Assembly (NCBI RefSeq): GCF_017591435.1
Contig: NC_059300.1
Coordinates: 15,768,841-15,832,840 of the forward strand
Direction of reading: 5' to 3'
Length of the DNA: 64,000 bases
DNA from: Portunus trituberculatus
Taxonomy: Eukaryota; Arthropoda; Malacostraca; Decapoda; Portunidae
The position numbers were made by a program, and so were the translations under genes. The notes beneath the pieces are model-generated. The model was not told the origin of the DNA, did no database searches, and worked only from the letters and a program-made list of their open reading frames with translations. Positions 60,610 to 64,000 of the stretch are shown in pieces. The number at the start of each line of letters is the position of its first letter. The first letter of the stretch is position 1.

Positions 60610-63256
60610 TTGCCGCTACCACAATCTTCTCCAATTATCGGTTATTATTCTGAGACAACCATAGTGAGTAGAACAATAATCCAGTTTGATAGAAAACTAG
60701 ACCATGAAAATAAAACTGTGTATCTAATGGGCGACTTTAACCTAAATTTACTAAACGCTGATAGTCATAAATCCACAGCCGATTTTATTGAAAAACTTTT
60801 CTTTCATTATTATATGCCATTAATAAACAAAGCCACCAGAATTACCCAAAACTCCTTTACATTGATTGATAATATATTTTGCAATGATGTGTATAATGTG
60901 ACTCTCCTTAATGGAATCTTATTTAATGATATTTCTGACCATTTTCCAATTTTTAGCCTTAATCATACCAAGAGTGTTAATGTAGACCAAGTTAAAACTA
61001 GAAATGGTAGAAATTTTTGTCAAGCCAATATTATAAAGTTTAAAAATATGCTACAGGAAATTGATTGGCATGAAGTAATACTGGTAAATGACTGTCAAGA
61101 AGCTTTTTCTAAATTTTATCATATATATCTAGAATGTTTTGACAAAAGTTTTCCAATTACATCATTCAAAAATAACTATAGTAACAGAAAACCCTGGTTA
61201 TCAACTGGTTTGAAAAATTCTATCAAGACTAAAAATAAATTGTATGTTAATTCCTCAAGAGACCCTCAGTATATAATATTAATAAGTATAAGGAAATTTT
61301 GTCAAGCCAATATTATAAATTATATTGGCAAAGTAAACCTGTGCAAAGGTTACTTAGAAATAGAAAGCCCTGGAGAAAAATTCTATCAAGAATAGAAATC
61401 ATTATGATAAATTGCAAATTCAAAGAAAGCACCAGCAACATTAGGAAATCATGGAAAATTCTTAAAGGCATAATAAATAAACATCAAACATCAAACCTAA
61501 TAAATTTGTAGTAGATGGAGTGGAATTAACTGAAAATGAATCTATTGCAAACTTTTTTAATGACTATTTTGCTAATATTGGATCTAAGTTGAATGAAATT
61601 ATTCCTCCGAGTAATAACAGTTATGAATCATATATGCCAAATGATACCATGGCTTCTCTCTATTTATCTCCCTCTAATGCTGAAGAAATTTCAAAAGTCA
61701 TTATGAACCTTCAGAATAAAAGCCCAGGCTGGGATGGCATCACCACAAAGATCCTAAAGGAGACTCACATATACATATGCCAACCTATATTGCATATTGT
61801 AAACCTATCATTCAGGCAAGGTGTTTTTCCAAAAGAGATGAAATTAGCTAAAGTTATACCAATATACAAAGGTAAATAACTGTGAACTCATGTCTAACTA
61901 TAGACCAATCTCTGTCTTATCTGCATTCTCCAAGATCTTTGAGCGACTATATCACTGTAGATTGTATTCTTTTATTAGTAAACATAACATCTTGTATAAA
62001 TATCAGTTTGGCTTTAGAAAGGGTATGGCACAAACTTATCATTAATTACATTAGTTGATAAAATTGTTAATGCTTTAGAAAATGGTAAATACATGTTAGG
62101 GATCTTCTTAGACTTTAGCAAAGCCTTTGATACCATTAATCATGCAATTTTGTTAAAGAAAATGTATAAATATGGAATCAGGGAGTTGCACATGACTGGA
62201 TTGCAAGCTACCTCACTAGTAGATCTCAATATGTTTCATATAATGATGTTAGCTCCTCTACCATTAGTGTTACCTGTGGTGTACCCAGGGATCAATATTA
62301 GGCCCCTATTGTTTCTACTGTATGTAAACGACATTGCCAATGTTTCAACCTCGCTCACCCCTATACTTTTGCCGACGATACCAACATTTTCTTAGAGGGT
62401 AACCACATTAATGATATGATCATTAAAATAAATAGGAAATGCTAAGAATAATGGATTGGATAAATGCAAATAAACTGTCACTAAACATAGATAAAACCAA
62501 ATACATTATATTCCATACTAAGGGTAGAAAATTTTCATTAAATCATAATGTATACTTAAACAATAAAGTAATTGAAAGGGTTAATTCCATAAAATTTTTA
62601 GGTGTTATTATTGATTCTACATTGTCTTGGTCTGAACATACTAAATTAGTAAAAACAAAATTGCTAAAGGTGTGGGAATACTATCAAAAGTAAAGAAACT
62701 TTTAGATAAATCAACACTTGTCACAATCTATAATAGTTTTATCTATCCATATTTATTATATGGAATTGAAGTTTGGGGAACAGTTAGCAGATGTTACTTT
62801 GATACTGTATTCAAGTTGCAAAAAAAAGCCATCAGAATTATTGTTTCTGCCAGTTATAGAGAGCACACCAAACCATTATTCTTATCTCTTCAAATATTAC
62901 CTCTGGAAAAGATTTATGTATTTGCTATAAGTAAATTAATGTATAAATTTAGTAACAACAGATTACCCTTAATATTTAATGATATGATTATTAGAAACAT
63001 ACAGGTTCATTCTCATTCAACAAGGCATAATCAAGAAATACATGTACCACAATGTAGAACAACTTTGTTTCAAAATACTTTCAGATATAAAGGGCAATTA
63101 TATGGAACCATGTGTCCAAATCCATCCCCTATAATTGTAACATTTCAACTTTCAAGCATAAACTTAAGACTTTTCTATTGGAAACATATAGCAGTGATGC
63201 TTAATAGTCAAATGTTATCTGGATTATTGTTGTTATCATTACTATATCATTATTAG
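60610..63256 (+). pseudogene. LINE ORF2: endonuclease C-terminal part and reverse transcriptase
   Basis: Endonuclease end: VYLMGDFNLNLLNADSHKST, NSFTLIDNIFCN, DISDHFPIFSLNH. RT: NLQNKSPGWDGITTKILKET, FPKEMKLAKVIPIYKG (to 61879), then frameshifts. It continues SVLSAFSKIFERL, QFGFRKG, LGIFLDFSKAFDTINHAILL (62093 on), TFADDTNIF (catalytic, about 62370-62395), WINANKLSLNIDKTKYIIFH, and IKFLGVIIDSTLSWSEH. The last part, 62672-63256, holds YNSFIYPYLLYGIEVWG and QKKAIRIIVSASYREHT. At least six frame changes are present. Type is CR1/L2/Daphne-like by motif. Confidence 0.85.
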
Positions 63257-63257
63257 G

Positions 63258-63269
63258 TATTATTATTGA

Positions 63270-63368
<99 letters not shown>

Positions 63369-63543
63369 TATTATTATTATCATTATTACTAATATTGTTA
63401 TTAATATTGATATTATTATTATTTATGGTTATTATCATTACCGTTATGTATTATCAATTTATTATTATTATCATCAAGTATCCTTATTATTATCATCATT
63501 GATATCATTCAGTATTAGGTATTGTAATTATTTATTTCTATTA

Positions 63544-63622
<79 letters not shown>

Positions 63623-63660
63623 CGTTATTATCTATTTATCTATTTATTTATCTATTTATT
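63258..63660. repeat. (ATT)n microsatellites in the LINE 3' UTR
   Basis: Main tracts are 63258-63370 and 63546-63621. Poly-Leu, poly-Ile and poly-Asn ORFs here are artefacts. Confidence 0.95.
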
Positions 63661-63840
63661 AATACCATTATATTATTTTCCATTTCTTCCCGCCTGTCTG
63701 TTTTTGAGATTATTTCTAATCTCTATAAGAGTATGTTAGGACACATATACCTTCGGGTATCTAGTCCTCCTTGTCATGTTAATCGGTGTGTTTGGGCAGT
63801 TTCTAAATTGTTATTGTATGTGTAATATGACAATAAACTT

Positions 63841-64000
63841 TGACGTTAAAAGCTCGCATTTGACTTTTGAGGCCAAGATCTCTGATCAGGTCATTAGTTT
63901 TTAAAATTTTATTGTTTGGGTTTTTTAATTGTTTAAATGTTTTTTTTGGGTTTTTGTGTTTGAAATTTTAAAAAAAAATTAAAAATAAATTTTAAAAAAA
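63841..64000. other. Low-complexity A/T-rich end of window
   Basis: T-rich then A-rich homopolymer-like sequence to the window edge, with no features. Composition changes abruptly around 63895 and may reflect a poor-quality contig end. Confidence 0.6.

Larger units (their letters stand above)
57916..63840 (+). mobile_element. Second LINE type (CR1/L2-like) with ORF1 and ORF2, interrupted
   Basis: It has a 5' leader, ORF1 remnant (58103-58857), ORF2 N-terminal piece (59570-59904), then insertions, then endonuclease and RT (60600-63256), a 3' UTR rich in ATT repeats, and an AATAAA-like CAATAAACTTTG end near 63826. All coding parts are on the plus strand in correct order. It is unlike the LINEs at 18981-32575: ORF1 is separate, the RT is different, and the tail has ATT repeats. 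Confidence 0.78.

Noticed and set aside
63201..63825. Poly-Leu, poly-Ile and poly-Asn ORFs
   Set aside because: They are translations of (ATT)n in a LINE 3' UTR.

Overview
This window is non-coding eukaryotic DNA made almost entirely of transposable elements and microsatellites. I found no convincing host gene, rRNA or functional tRNA. The mix points to an arthropod, most likely a decapod crustacean. It holds very long (TA)n tracts, many pogo/Tigger and piggyBac-like DNA transposons, CR1/Jockey-type LINEs, tRNA-derived SINEs, a Penelope-like element, and a DIRS-like element of a kind known from Decapoda. That placement is an inference; nothing in the window proves it.

Layout. 1-4162: pogo-like (Tigger-A) pieces separated by (TA)n, a mariner-type DDE remnant, and a pair of inverted Penelope ends carrying a hammerhead-like core. 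4163-7881: a Penelope-like element (RT plus GIY-YIG) with inverted terminal repeats, broken by a piggyBac-like MITE and a Tigger-A copy. 8076-16217: a retropepsin remnant, a 3.0-kb Tigger-F element with a nearly complete but frameshifted transposase, a second Tigger C-terminus, a piggyBac element and a Tigger N/C fusion. 16218-18980: an LTR-like stretch holding a hAT element with a clean 8-bp target duplication. 18981-32575: a CR1-like LINE cluster. It contains a twin-primed (5'-inverted) copy, a tRNA-derived SINE, a nearly complete but broken copy, and a 5'-truncated copy split by a Copia LTR retrotransposon (LTRs, PBS, PPT and target duplication all visible; RT deleted).

32576-36150 is decayed DNA-transposon material. 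36151-43529 is a deep nest: Tigger-G holds a SINE and a piggyBac element; the piggyBac holds Tigger-B; Tigger-B holds a spacerless palindrome with Tigger-C in one arm. A PIF/Harbinger element, itself holding a Tigger-A copy, follows. 43530-50194: decayed elements, a Penelope 3' end with another hammerhead-like core, a Tigger-F deletion derivative, a 555-bp (TA)n tract and Tigger-D pieces. 50195-57574: an unclassified element E whose interior holds a SINE and a DIRS-like tyrosine-recombinase retrotransposon, which holds two Tigger-A copies; one of those holds a piggyBac-like MITE, which holds a LINE 3' end. 57916-63840: a second LINE type with ORF1 and EN/RT, broken by insertions. The window ends in ATT repeats and low-complexity AT-rich sequence.

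No genes work together as a cellular pathway here. The biology is a record of insertion, nesting and decay. Its most interesting parts are the hammerhead-like ribozyme cores of the Penelope elements, the twin-primed LINE, empty sites that prove insertion mechanisms, the large palindrome and the unclassified element E.
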